Of a DNA stretch of 64,000 bases, positions 45,256-58,755 are shown piece after piece; position 1 is the stretch's first letter, and each line of letters begins with the position of its first letter. The translations under genes and the position numbers were made by a program. Location: NCBI GenBank assembly GCA_951640165.1, contig OX621241.1:6086001-6150000 (forward strand), given 5' to 3'. The notes under the pieces are model-generated. The model saw only the letters and a program-made list of their open reading frames with translations. It was not told the DNA's origin and made no database searches. The stretch is from Pseudoips prasinana (taxonomy: Eukaryota; Arthropoda; Insecta; Lepidoptera; Nolidae).

Positions 45256-47060
45256 CATAATAAGAAATATAATAAGAAATTAGTATTTGGTATATCACTT
45301 TACATTTTTATCGCCTTTTTATTTACTTATTTATTTGTTGCACACCAACTACTATTTAAAATACAGCTCCTTTCCATACAAAGGTTGTATGGAAGAAATC
45401 GCTTAATGCGATAAGACCGGTCATTATACAATATTGTGTTATTTGTGCACTATGTTATCCTGTTTAATATTAATTTATAATTTATAAAAAGACTATTCCA
45501 TTTGATTTGTAACAGTCTAGGTCACATATGTATTAGTGTGCTAGTTTGTCTGAAGCATTGCAGTTCCCAAACGGATGGAACAACTTGTATATAGTTTATT
45601 TTATGAAGTTGCGTCCTGTCAATCTTTTAATGGGTTCACATATCCGTTTATAAGGGTTTTTATTTCACCGGCTATCTTAAAAATAAATAGTTGTGTAAAC
45701 ACACGTATAGACTAAGGCCCTACAACGCTGTGCAGATCTATATCGGAATAAACCAGTAGAACCAACGAGGTCGTCCGACTACGATGGTGAGGTAAATGAC
45801 TCACTCCACATATTATGCACGTAAACACATCATTGTTTTGCTTAATTTGCTTTGCTTGTCATTAATTACATTAGTTGCTGCCTTCGAGTTACCGATATGG
45901 AAAATTTATTTCCGTAGTACTTTAATGAACTGATTAATTGATATGTTACAAGCGAGACCTGGTACTAAACATTCCGTGGATTTAAATTGCAGGTGGCGGA
46001 TTCATCTTCTAGTAGTGGGGTATCATACATACACTTGAGAGAGTTGGGATTTGCGACACCCGATGTAGGTTTATGGGGCCCCCATCCGGCGCATCGGCGC
46101 TCACCTTCACTGGTTGTCAGTCTTCATTCCTTTGCCTAACCACATTTCGTGAAATCCACTAATACTAACATTAACACCTCGTTTTCGCATACAACTCACG
46201 AACAATCTTGACTCAAAATACTAGCCCTTAATTTGGGTTTTAAAAGGATTACGCTGATATAAAGCTAACCTTTTAAGGTGCAAAAAAGGTAGTCCTACTT
46301 GATGATAAGCAACGAGAGGATCGGAGATAGCAGTACCAATTACATATCAATTCAACTAGGCAAACTTCTTACACACTCTAGAGTCTAGACAACACAAATA
46401 AAACAGAATAAATTTATGGCGTACCTATACATTCAAATATTCTGACTCTTCCAATTATCTATATTGGTGACTTTTAGACTCTATCTTATTTTTTATTTCC
46501 GAATACACTATATTACGGCATACAAGGCACACAAATGCAATAGAATGAATAAAAAGATTGCCGTCAGTGACCCGTACTATCGACAATCTCAAGCGGAACA
46601 CGGTACAATGCGCTTGCACACCTATCGATAACGATAACGCGCATATCAAGCGCGCACCAGAATATAAGGCCAGCTGTACCTCAGATAAGAAATGTGAATA
46701 TTTTGCACATAAAGTATGATATAAATTCTAGTCTTCTGTTGGATATGTATGGGAAATGGAAATTTTTCTGTTTTGATTATTTTGAATGGCCTATTATATT
46801 CCTAAGGTCTTCTTTGTGTACTATGGCGATTTAAACGTGAAAAAGGATCGATATTTTATATTTGAAATTCATGATATGGCTTCAGAATAGATTTTTGCGT
46901 GTGCTTCTTTTTGTGCTAAGAACGCACGCACGAATGTTAAGTAGATATCTGCAAGAGAAGTTTCTCGGCCATTCACACATTCCGAATAAGAATTTAGCGC
47001 TCGACAAGCCTGGGTGCAGACTTTGATAACTTCAGTAATATCACGAATATAAAAGCATTT
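45256..47060. other. Gene-poor stretch
   Basis: No gene is supported. A patch at 46610-46670 (ACCTATCGATAACGATAACG) contains a TATCGATA-like palindrome sometimes found in insect promoters, but no transcript is evident. Confidence 0.4.
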
Positions 47061-47117
47061 TTTTTTATTTTGAAGCTTATTAGGCTATGCCTTCATTATA
47101 AGCTTCAAAATAAAAAA
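47061..47117. repeat. Perfect hairpin, 19-bp arms, 19-bp loop
   Basis: TTTTTTATTTTGAAGCTTA (47061-47079) pairs exactly with 47099-47117. The loop contains GGCTATGCC. Confidence 0.85.
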
Positions 47118-49954
47118 GAAAAATTTTGCTATGTACCCACTATGAATCCTGAACACTGGCATTTTGTAACAATATATCATAATATTAATACGTGCAAAAA
47201 TTTTCTACCCTACGGCGCAATTTTCGTAAAAAATTTGCGCCGACGGAGGTGTACGTAATTTGGGAGTAAAAGTTTATATAGAGAAGGAGTGCAGAAAGCA
47301 GGCATTTAAGTAAATTATTTTAATAAAACACTACACACACTACCATGCTTACAGCACACTGAAAAACTGAGAAGAGATGACAGACTGAGTATCAAAACGT
47401 GTATTATTGTCTTTAATGTCTGCAGTCTTTGACAATAGAACCTTAATGGTCGAATTTATAGTATTAAGTAACTATTCTCAGCTTTCTTCATACAGAGTTG
47501 AAGGGTTAAGAGACACATAACAAAAACGCATTTAACATCATAATAAATCCGAGTAACGACACAATACATTCATTAAACCGACTGGGGAGTAGGTACTACG
47601 GCCAATAAAATTCCATATAAAGTCTAGGAGAAATATTTATTATTATAATTCCAGTAAGTTTTTTGCTGTTCATTATGGTGGCCACACACAGTCTTTGTTT
47701 CAATGATGCATTGTGGTGGTTGAGTGACCACAGAGCAGATTTATTGCGCACGGAGAGCATGTAGAGTAACAACAGCGCTACATGTGGATTTATTTTGTTT
47801 ATGGTCAATAGGTGCATAGACACACTGGGGCTCTGAATGTTACACGCATTGCGCGCTCAGGTGTGTGTGGTGTAAGATATAAGTGAATGTGTGCTATAAT
47901 ATTTTTCTAGTATTTCATTTTAGGCAGCCTTTCTAACCTATTGCTGATACTAAATCCATAAATTTCAAGTTTCTAGCGCAAATAAAATTATATGAGTATT
48001 ATCTTATTTAATCCCCTCATAAACAACTACTTGGTTACCATTTAAGAAGTTTACCATTGCTTTCTCCATTTCTCCCTATCTTTGGAAGCATTTGATTTCT
48101 TGATACGACGCTACTCCCAATTTCTCTTTGTATGCCACGAACTTACCTTCCATCTACTAAACCTTCCTTTACTCATGAAATTATCATGCGGTAATAAATA
48201 CTCGCTCACATGTAGGTATAGAGCAATACTCCAAATATACGTTTTATTCATTCTTGTTGTGTAAAGTTGTGATTTGTTGTTAAACGCTCTTATAAGAGTA
48301 TCAAAAAACTATTCCAATTGATACACGGATCTGTCTGATATTCAGCGAATTTCCTTGTTTCATGTGACTTTAATAAGAAGCCATATCAAAATAAGTAGCG
48401 CCATCGCCTATATATTAGCCCACACTCTAAACCCGTGTTTATACAATGTAAAAGACTAGCATGGCCAATAACGCGATAAGAGGCGATACGTCGCGACAAC
48501 GCGACATCGAGTGTTTGTATGTAAAATAATGTATATTATTGAAAATATTGCTAATACTGTACCAATTCCGTATGGTTAACTCCATTTTTGGACAACACGT
48601 GCAGTTATATTATAACTGAGTCACGTTTAGTCACGCCTTACCTATAGCTGTAAATACTGTTAATTGCTTTAGCTTGTTAGATGGACGAGTTTATTTAGGT
48701 TAGTCACAACAACGAGAAATGTAATAAATACACCGCCTAACAAGATTAGTCCATTCAAAAGCGTGAGTGTCGTTTTAAATTGGAAGTACGTTAAACTTAT
48801 TCATAAGCTTAACGCTTTTACTGGTGAGATGACAAGATAATTTAGAACCGATGACCTTAATTTTATGACAGGCGTCAAACATAATATGTACTTACCAGAG
48901 TAACAAGACAATGCTTTTAAAGTGAGAAAAGGAAAACGGATTACTAACGTCGAATGATTCCGAGATTTTCGTAAATGGAACGTGAGATATCGCGTGCTAA
49001 ATATAGTGATTAAATTTCGCGATTTCATATTTGGAATTGCGCTGTAACTGCCGCGTTTGTTTGCGCACGCGTCTTGCTCAAGCGCAGCGATCGTCTAAGT
49101 GACAACCGACAATTTATCAAACAAATAATTGCAACTGTTTGTACTTAGGAGTTGCAAAACACGGCCTTCGTTTGCCGTTCCCATAAAGAGAAACATATAA
49201 GAAGCCATAAGTTGCCTACACGCAAGAAATATTAGGTTCTGCTAGATCTTTTACTATTTCAAGACAAAGTTGTAAATTTCCACAACATATTAAAACCTTA
49301 CGATTTAGATCACCCTTCCGGACTCTATATTAATATAGTCAGGGGTATACCTTATCTTTGCTATAAACTTAAGTCATAATTACAATAACATACTAAACAA
49401 CGCGAATGGGGTCAAGTATACCGGAAACTGCGCTAGCCACTGCGCACGCGCGCTCCTATTCAATCTCTATCGTGGAAGCCACATAATGGCAACAATATTG
49501 CAGCTCTATCTATATTGTTGTACTCGTAGATAGTGCGTAGTTTTACGTAACACATGCAGTGTTTAGATGACAGGGTTTCAGACAAAGGGCAGTGTATGTG
49601 TACGCGTTACTAATTTCGTTAATCAGAGATCAAAAGTATGGTTAGACTTTTTTATTTCTGTACTTTACTTTTACAGAATTTAAAGTAACGGTGTGACCAG
49701 ACTTGTCGGTAGTTCTATATAACGTCCCAACGCACTATCGTCTGCAAAATTGATAAAGCGACTAAGCGCTCCACGCCGCCTACAACTTTGCGAGACTTGT
49801 GACTTACCGAACAAACGCAACAAACAGTAATCTTAATCTAAACGCAATGCAATATCCATGGAACCGCAAAATCACCGATCACTGGTGTAAAAGAATTTCA
49901 TTCTTTCATTTACTTGATTTTAGACAGGCAGTAGAACTAAAAACTTCTAAACAA
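47118..49954. other. Gene-poor stretch
   Basis: Only short frames without domains are present. A CpG-containing patch at 49050-49095 (GCCGCGTTTGTTTGCGCACG) and one at 49425-49460 (GCGCTAGCCACTGCGCACGC) could be regulatory; neither adjoins a visible gene. Confidence 0.4.
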
Positions 49955-50011
49955 AAGACAAGACGACATAATTTACACGCAGGATGCGTGTAAATTATGT
50001 CGTCTTGTCTT
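49955..50011. repeat. Perfect palindrome, 27-bp arms, 3-bp spacer
   Basis: The left arm (49955-49981) starts AAGACAAGACGACATAATTT and the right arm (49985-50011) is its exact reverse complement; the spacer is GGA. This is the longest perfect palindrome in the window, with a mixed base composition that makes chance very unlikely. Confidence 0.92.
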
Positions 50012-52189
50012 CTTGTCTTCCTGTTTCCTTATTTATTGAATATTACACCAAATTATATATATAAGTTGTACCGTCAAAAATTCACTATTGGTCTTAAACA
50101 TCGTTTCTTTTTAATTTTTCTCCTTTCTTCTCAATATCTATTCGATGACACGTCTACCCAATCGTTTTGTCAGACCTTCAACACCTTGAATCTGCAAAAA
50201 AATGACCTGGTAACTTATCCATGTAGCCGAGCGAGACCTTGTCTCTATTATTTCAGTTGATGATATGACTATTATTAAACTTTGATAATTTGCGTTGAAC
50301 CCAAGATATAGGCCAAACCAAGATATGAGAATGAGAAGAGAGAGTTGGGACACGTTAAAATAATTCGGGAATCACGAATATGTGTGCCTGATTCTATCAT
50401 CACAGCAAATAGCGCACACACCTGCCGCGATTCACTGCAAATAACCGGGAGGCAAACATGTACTGGTCGGCGGAAGAGATATCAATATCAATAGAAATTC
50501 AAAGCGCCTGGTTCAGGCCACAGGCTATTACAAAAAAGAAAATTGACCAGGCATTATCAGGTCGCAATACTAATTACATATTTTACAGTATTCGCGATAA
50601 TATTTATCGGCGATGGCAGTTTCCGGCATCTTGTACCTACTGGTAAAGTCAATTGTAATACGAAAAGCACCCAGAAAGGCCAATCCATCATTGTTGCAAC
50701 TTAATATTGAAGTTTTGAGTCATAATTCTTGCCAATATGTCCAAATAAGACCGTATTGGGTTTCATTGACACGTAAAAACAGAAACATAACGCTGACAGT
50801 AATTGATCGTCACATCTGTAGACCCTGACACTTAGACTGCCTGAACTTCAAAAAAAGACAATAAATCCGAAACTCAATGAAGTCTGAGCTTCGAAATGAA
50901 GATATTTATCTCAATAACGTTTAAGTAGGTGTATATCTTTATTAACCTTTTCGGGGTATGTAACTGTTAATTTTGACGCCTTAACATTTTGGTTAATGTT
51001 TACAATTAAAGGGTTTCTCAAATGTCAATTAATGCAGATGGCACGGCAGGGTTACATGTGCGCACGTGCGGTGCGAAGCTCTTATGGTAATGTTCCTATT
51101 GCATTGTAAGCCATATCACTCCGTAAAACAATATTTAGACATGATCTGCTTATACATGGGGCACTAAAAATTATTATAAAACTAAAAAAAAATGAATTTT
51201 AATACAGTATTGATTCCGAAAAACTTGAGATATTGTGTTTCTTCAGCCAGAAGAAAACTTTCTTACGCTATGAATAAGCCTCGGTTATTAAACCCCTCTA
51301 AACATTGTCTAAAAACAGTATGACCGACTATGGTATACTGAATTGCAAAATTGTTTGCTTGTTAAATCGAAATTTGTATAAACTATGTCTAAAAAAAGTC
51401 CGCTCTAATGCTCTAGGTCGTGGATTAAATTTCCAGATCGAACAACCTTTGTGTAAAACAATGATTGATGACTAAAATAATTGAAATAGGTTAGTTTTGT
51501 AGGAGGAAATATGAGAACATGAACCCTAGCTTTGGCCAATTTTAGTGACTTTTTCACAAGTATGCGAAGAGATTAAGAAGAACGAAGCAATCTGGGCGGT
51601 AGGGATGCTTCTTAATTTCAAGCATTTATTCTGCCTTATATCGTAATTCTAATCGTGAGAATTGTTACTAGTCGTAACCGACAAATGCAAATACATACTA
51701 GGAATGTGGACAGTGTAGATTTTTATCGATACCCGTTCTCTCAGAGAAAATTAAATGGAGTAATTAAAGAAATTGATCCGCTTTGTAAAAAAACGTGCTA
51801 ATGAAAATCGTATTCATTTTTCACTTTTACGTTCATTCAAACCACACGGGAAGATCCTATGCGCTAATAATTTTGATAAGACCATAGACTTAGCGAATAA
51901 CATTCGGTACACATTGCCTATGTATAAGACCATGGGCCAGAAGAATAGCTTGCTCTTTACGAGAACGAAGGGCAAGAAGCTTAAATTTTGTGCCAAAGCG
52001 CTTACATTTTCTTATCACCAAAGGGGTCTTAAGAAATTCAAGTCGTTATAATATCTTTATTTGTGCTTTATGCTCGTTTGATGATGATTTAGTCGTGTAG
52101 AAAAAACGCGTAGTAATGGAATTATCCTGGTTTTATGAGGGAATTAGAATTTGGAACTAATACTAATTACTATAGAATTTATTACAAAA
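50012..52189. other. Gene-poor stretch
   Basis: No gene is supported. The frame at 51773-52051 (92 codons, Lys/Arg-rich) lacks a proper start and any recognisable domain. Confidence 0.4.
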
Positions 52190-52370
52190 CTAGCTGTGCT
52201 TACGCGGTTTTACCCGCGTTAAACTTTATAAATTATAGCACATGTATTAATCCAGGGTGTCAGCTAACTCCATACTAAATTTTATTAAAATCGCTCCAGC
52301 TGTTTTGACGTGAAGAAGTAACAAACATACACACTGACAAACTTTATAATATTAGTGTATAATGAGTTCT
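52190..52370 (+). repeat. Family G repeat
   Basis: ACTAGCTGTGCTTACGCGGT, TTTACCCGCGTTAAACTTTATAAATTA and AAATCGCTCCAGCTGTTTTG. It ends with ACAAACATACACACTGACAAAC and TATAATATTAGTGTA, typical of the family's 3' end. Confidence 0.6.
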
Positions 52371-55300
52371 GTCGATACGGATTTAACATTAATAGAAAAG
52401 ACACAGTTAATATCTAATTTATTATTAGGTTATGAATGAGATAAAAGGTATGAGTGACCACGATGAAAATAGGAGGCAAGATGGAATTTTCTATATTTGT
52501 ATACTTAATTTTTTTTCAAGGTTACTGCTTAATGACTCAGTAAGTCACAACATTGACACAAGGAACTACAGCCCTCACATTTTCAATAACACATCTCGAG
52601 CCTCAACATAATGAGGTCGTCCGCTAATAATATGCGCACACGCGATACAATGCATTAATATTACACCACGATTACACCACCACTACATAATTATACATAA
52701 CTACAATTAGTTCGTTACATACCGGTGAACATATGCTGTTGCACTCAAGACCAAGACGCTGAGGTTTATGCCATTAACGATATTTATTTAAATTAAAAAG
52801 GTTAGGCACGTGTTTTGTGGGTATATGTATCCTGACTGTATGCTCTAGGATCGCCAAGAAAGCCAACACAATAGCTTGAAATTTCTTCGGGATACGCCAT
52901 AATCGCCACTTTTGGCTGTCGTAGAATTATGGTCATAGTACCTAATCAAAAATAAGTTGCTGCCCGTTTTCAGGTAGATATTCCCTCAGGACTACTTCTA
53001 GGTCCTCATTGGATGAGCTGGGATGGTGATATTCGTTGCCGTCCCCACACTATACACACAGAGAGACGAAGAGATTTTCTCGGAAACGATCAGCCCCATT
53101 GAGGCAGTACCTCCATCTTACAGCATACAAGCAGTCATAATAAGTGGTAGTTGGCTGTGCTTATAGGGAGTAGGAATGGGCCACAAACGCGTGATTGATG
53201 CCTCCACTATGAAAAGCATCTATAGGACACTATGACCATGTGATCAAACTATCTTACCTTGGAAATATTCACTAGGAAGGAATAAAGTTCTAAATTTTTA
53301 ATGCTACTTGACTACATAGACACATATGGCACGAAGGTGCTGTCATGAGCGCTTTGAACCCATGGGCACGCTGTATATGCAAAGTAATGCTGTGGTTCTT
53401 GCTGTAATCCAAAACCTCTTCAGCTCAAATCTGGCATTAATCCATAATTATCCAGAAAGTTCATTGCTATCGGACGCCGTGCAGATCGTACAGCGACAAG
53501 AGGGCGCCACTGTTGTACTACGGAGTTGCAAGATTTATGCGCTTGCGTCGTGCGCTTAATATTCTACATCCGGCATCTACTTTCCAAACAAGCGCGTTTG
53601 AAAATTGCCGCATCTCCAACAACAAAGTTCTTTTCATTATATTTGCATTTTGTCCGCGTTATTATCCCGGTGTTTGGTAATAACCAGAATTGACACCGGA
53701 AATGAAGATGTGTGGAGGTTCCCTAGGAGGTAGCATCGGGGAGAAATTCGATACACCACCGCTAAGGCTCATAAACAGTTTGATCGATTGGAAACGAGGT
53801 GTTACATTGGCTTTTGTCGAGTCATGTCATTTTGGTTAGTGGTTACTGTAGTCTACTTTGTCTGCTCGATGTGCTATGGCGATCTTACTTATACCCAGGA
53901 ACACAACATCAAATGAATATTGCTAATACCTGAAGTGTATTTTGTGAGGTGATTGCCTAGTCTTGCCAACCAAACAACGCTATGGTATAGCTGTGTTAGC
54001 GTTTAACGCTACCCAAGGTCTGAGGTCATTAGAGCTAAAGCATAGTCGCGGTGGCATTTGACGATCGGGGAGAATTCAAAAAATCCATTATTAAAATTCA
54101 TCAAACCGTTAACACAGTGTGTCCCAAATAACCCAGGCATGGTGCAAATATCCTCGATAGTAGAAATGGCCGTAAAGATGACAATGTGTATAATATGATA
54201 ACATCTAGATGCATATTAACATACTCAACAACTCCCATGATATTGCTATTGCTCTATGTTACTCAACGTTTTCATTTAAACAAGTTTCCTTTATCTCCGT
54301 AACAAGTAAAACATACCTTCCTAGAAATGAAGCTTGGAACAAAACGTGCACTACGCGGTTAAATTGCAAATTTTATGGGTCTGTGTAAGCCGCCCCTGAT
54401 GCCTGCGGCCAGTTCAAAGGGCTACCCTCTGGCCTAAAAGACTAGGACAAGATATTAAGGTATATCGTAAAAGTAAACCTTAAGAGGTTTAGTTTAAAGT
54501 ATTATATTGTGTTGGGGGATATGATCGCTATTGTCAAAAGCATAAGCATTACAAAGTGGCCGCATGTCACGCCAGCACCAAAGAGCAAAGGTTTCGAGCA
54601 CTAAAAATGGGAATAAACATTACTTTCGTTTCGCAATGAACAATGGCGGGTATAGTGGCTTTATGGGTGAAATCGTTCGCCAACTAGGAAGCGAATAAAT
54701 CGAACTACACTAATTTGTTTTGCCTTTTGCAGTGAACTGAGAAAGCTGCGTTTATGGGTTAAGCCATGTAGGCAAAGGTATGATTTTCAATTTGCATGAG
54801 CGTATAGAAATGGAAATTGATAGGAAGTCTCGAAATATCTAAAAATGCCTATTTCAATCCGACCGAGGTTGCATCGATCGCGGCGGTTTCGGGATTTTGT
54901 AGTGCACTGTGCAACCTTCTAAATTGTAAGTCGTATCGACTGTACCTCCAAGTGGATTCTTGCAAATTATAAATTTATCTCTCCACATATTTATTACAAC
55001 AACTTTCGAAGGATAATATAATACTATAGTATTTTTTATGTTGTGCAGTAATTGCTCTTCAATTTAAATTCGTATTACGTATTATAAGAATTAACAATGA
55101 ATAATCAACTAATGTGCAAATTTTGGGATTCAGCAAGATACGTAATAAGGGAGGCGGTTCGTTAACAAAGTTGCAAGTACATGATTTCTATAATAACGTG
55201 CACCTAACCTGGATGAAGCGGCGAAAAATACCGAACAAGGCCGATGTAACTGCTCGTTGCGCCCGCGCAGATCTAGATAAAGCAGCGGAAAAACATCGCG

Positions 55301-55739
55301 TAGGCTGCACGTAGCAAAAATTCTGTCTAATGAATGGATTTCAGACCAAAATCTAGCTTTACAACCTCTACCATTAGATCTTACCGAGAATACACTATTC
55401 ATAAACCAGATTATATCTTATTGCAATTTTAATTCAATGTTACCGATGGTATCATTGAATTATTACCTACTACAGGTTTTTGGGATTCAGTAGAATACAT
55501 GAACTAGTTTTGAACAAGATTCAGATTGATGGGGTCGATCTAGTAATTTTGAGAATAAACTTGAGTTGTTATTTATATGAAGAACTTAATAAATATGTCA
55601 GCCATGAACTGGTCACATCTCTCATACCAAATATTAGCTTAGACCATATTCTAACCTAATATTTGGTATCCCTTTATGGACTCTAAAGTCCATGCGAATG
55701 AAGTTGCAGGTAATGGTTGAAGAGAATACAAAACCAAAC
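52371..55739. other. Gene-poor stretch
   Basis: No gene is supported. Frames at 53326-53559 and 55114-55314 have no domain. The segment TGGGTCTGTGTAAGCCGCCCC at 54379 may be repeat debris. A hairpin with perfect 14-bp arms (ATACCAAATATTAG) lies at 55624-55669. Confidence 0.4.
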
Positions 55740-56335
55740 TTGCATCATAGTATAGCTAACTAAAAAATGATGATGACAGATACACCCCATTTTTGATTTG
55801 GACCAGCCATATTTGTAATATAATTTTATGAGAAATGATTTGATATTTTGTATGTTTGTTCATAGTGGATAAACTCAAAAACCACTAAACTGATTTAAAA
55901 AATTCATATTTTTTTTTAGTTTTATCATTCTCTTATTTTAGAAGTTACGGGGGGGGGGGGGGGGGGGACGAAACTCATTTTACCACTTTGGAAGTGTCTC
56001 TCGCGCAAACTATTCAGTTTAGGAAAAAATGATATTAGAAACCTCAATATCATTTTTGAAGACCTATCCATAGATACCCCACATGTATGGGTACGATGAA
56101 AAATAAATGAGTTTCAGTTCTATGTATGGGGAACCCCAAGATTATTGTTTTTTTTTTTAATATTTTTGTGTGAAAATCTTAATGCGGTTCACAGAATACA
56201 TCTACTTACCAAGTTTCAACAGTACAGCTCTTATAGTTTCGTAAAAAAGTGGCTGTGACATACGGACGGACAGACAGACATGACGAATCTATAAGGGTTC
56301 TGTTTTTTGCCATTTGGCTACGGAACCCTATAAAT
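55740..56335 (+). repeat. Long conserved lepidopteran repeat ending ACGGAACCCTA
   Basis: Landmarks in order: a run of 19 G (55949-55967), TTTGGAAGTGTCTCTCGCGC, AATATCATTTTTGAAGACCT, GTGAAAATCTTAATGCGGTT, GACATACGGACGGACAGACA and GGCTACGGAACCCTATAAA. I recognise these blocks as recurring almost unchanged in lepidopteran genomes. No coding frame is open across it. Confidence 0.7.
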
Positions 56336-56865
56336 TATATTTTAACCTACACGTGCGAAGACGGGGCGGGGTATTTGTAATATTGAGCGATAATGTGACG
56401 ACGATATAACTAACAAATGACTACTTATTTATAATGAAAATTAAGCCTTCAACGCCCACCATTTCAGCAGGCAACAAATCAAAATGAAACGGTACTATAA
56501 TGAGTGGCCGGAAAATAGTATTATCAGTGACAGTTCATAATTACACTATATTTTTTACAACTAACTGTGTTGTTTATAAGAATTCTTTAACATTAAAGGT
56601 TTAATTAAGATCTCAATCGTGAAGACGCAGTTTATCTTAACTAGCGATCCAATGTAACGACAGTGGCGACAGCCTAGAGCTGACGGGATTATCTGATGTT
56701 GAGGATTTTAGGGATCTGCCATATAGGTTCATTATTTGATGTAGGCCGTTAGACATATAATGTACGATGACACGGTATTTTCTTTAATTTGTAAGTCCCA
56801 TGGTGCACTCTGTCTTACGCAGAAAAGAGTAGGACGCAAAAAAGCGTCATCAAAAAATGTTAAAA

Positions 56866-57010
56866 TATACATATGTGGCGCAGTTGGCAAGTGGTCTAGT
56901 TGTTCGATTCTGGGTGTGCTTTGGGTCTGTCAATTGGATGTTTCTAAAGTAACACTGTAGGTTTGACTGTAGGATTGAGTCTCTGTACTCTGTTAACCCA
57001 GGCATCGCTT
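56866..57010 (+). mobile_element. Degenerate tRNA-headed SINE (family H-like)
   Basis: GGCGCAGTTGGCAAGTGGTC and TTGTTCGATTCTGGGTGTG are A- and B-box-like. GGGTCTGTCAATTGGATGTT resembles the family H body. A frame across it (56760-56960) is not a gene. Confidence 0.45.
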
Positions 57011-57244
57011 CTTTACTAAATATAAAAATATAAACAATAATAAAACATATTGATCCTTGTAAACCATTTTTCCAAAAAACTAAATTTACTCAATACTTTT
57101 CAGCTGGAATCTTTATTCTAGAAGTAGTATTATTTACTCGAAGTATTATAAATATTTTTACAAAAATTAAGTTATTGAAGACATAACAAATAAATACCGT
57201 TTCTATTAAAGAAAACTGCATATTTAATAAGAGTATACAATTGC

Positions 57245-57370
57245 ATGGCCCCTAGAATTTATAATCCACATACCAAACTGCTTGAACCATTAAACTTGGA
57301 CGTGTTAAAGCATAATGTTAAGAAATGGCTTGTTCGAAATTGTTACTATTCTGTCAACGAGTATCAGGTC
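57245..57370 (+). mobile_element. LINE reverse-transcriptase C-terminal fragment
   Basis: The translation contains PRIYNPHTKLLEPL, then LKHNVKKWLVRNCYYSVNEY. The spacing and the YYSVNEY ending recall the C-terminal tail of lepidopteran CR1/Jockey-like proteins. After about 40 codons the similarity stops, although the frame stays open to 57523 with no recognisable sequence. It could alternatively be another mobile-element protein. Confidence 0.4.
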
Positions 57371-58549
57371 ACTTGTGTTATATTGTATAAAGAACTGCGC
57401 TGGATCTATTTTGTTCAGCTGCAAATACCGTGTACTGCAGTGAGGGTAGAGCTAAACATTCGATACCACTCAATAGCTACACCACCGCGCCATTCAGCCC
57501 GTGACAACGATCAATGCAACTAGTCCATGGAATAATAGTAAAAGATAAATAATATAGGTACATAATTCCCGGGCACCTAGAATATACACAGGATCAAACG
57601 AATCACAGACTTTCATGCAGTTGCATATAAACGAAGATTCAGTGGCGTAGTGTCTTTAAAACACGATGCCTCTTGGAAGATTATAAAACATATCAAATAT
57701 TTGTGAGAATGAGATTCTAAATTAAATAACTATATTCTTTTAACTGGTAGTTATAAAGTAGTATTATCTATATCTGTCAGTCTGGACCACAGTTTATAGT
57801 AAATTTCCTTATTTTTATTCTACTCAATATCAGTTCAATCCATCCAAGGCATTGGTGATATGCAGAAAATATTAAATTATTAATAAAAACCTTTGAACCC
57901 GAATATAGCTATACTTAAACGAGTCCAATTGCGCATGTAAATCATAAACGGACTTCAGCAGTTTAATAAAGCAAGCCGCTCAGTAGCAGCTTAGCCAATG
58001 CAATAAATAAACTTCCACCGCTGAAAGGCATTCCTGTTTAATTACCATTTAGTAGGTACGGCTGCTAGTAATGACACACCGTATAACGAACCAAGTGTGA
58101 TCTCTCAGTATGTTAAAGGTGTGAATGACCAGCTTACCCAGTGACCTATAACTGGCCGATGGCACTAGAACATGACATTCCAACGTAGTTGCATCATATA
58201 ATTTAATGAAGCTCCATCAACAGTAAGTAAGGCACAGCCTTAATTTGTGGTGACGTTTCTTGATAAACGGAGGTTCGTTAAAATTGACTAGAACTAGAAT
58301 GTTCAATTGAACTGAATCTGGGATTATATAAATTTTCACATGCATTTCTCTGTTTGGTACATATTCTTTTGTTTGCAACCTTCATGCACAATTCCAGAGA
58401 GGGAACGATTCCCATCTGAGCGCAATCCTATCCCAAGTTTTCTAGAGATAACTGCTATAGAAAACATGCACCTGAGTGGTAGGAACTATGATTGGAACAT
58501 TAAAGACTAAATTCGATCCTATACCTAGAATATAAAAAAACATTAAATT
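57371..58549. other. Gene-poor stretch
   Basis: No gene or recognisable repeat is seen. Confidence 0.4.
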
Positions 58550-58755
58550 AATAAGTGGGCAGGGCATACTGACGGCCGCTGGGGCAGTATGAGGCGAGAG
58601 CCGATTACCAGAATACGCAGCGTGAGCCCACACAAAGTGGAACTTGCGAGGGTCGTTAGAAGCCAATGGATGCAGGAAGCCCAAGAGAGACAATTGGGTA
58701 GATCTATGTGGGTGTGGCCTTTGTCCAGGAATGCACGTTTTTCGGCTGACATGAT
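58550..58755 (+). mobile_element. RTE-type LINE 3' end, decayed
   Basis: KWAGHTDGRWG is readable near the start, and TGGCCTTTGTCCAGGAATGC followed by GGCTGACATGATGATGAT forms the typical RTE tail. Minus-strand frames here are shadows. Confidence 0.65.

Noticed and set aside
51773..52051. 92-codon Lys/Arg-rich frame
   Set aside because: No ATG start, preceded by a nearby stop, and no recognisable motif; treated as chance.
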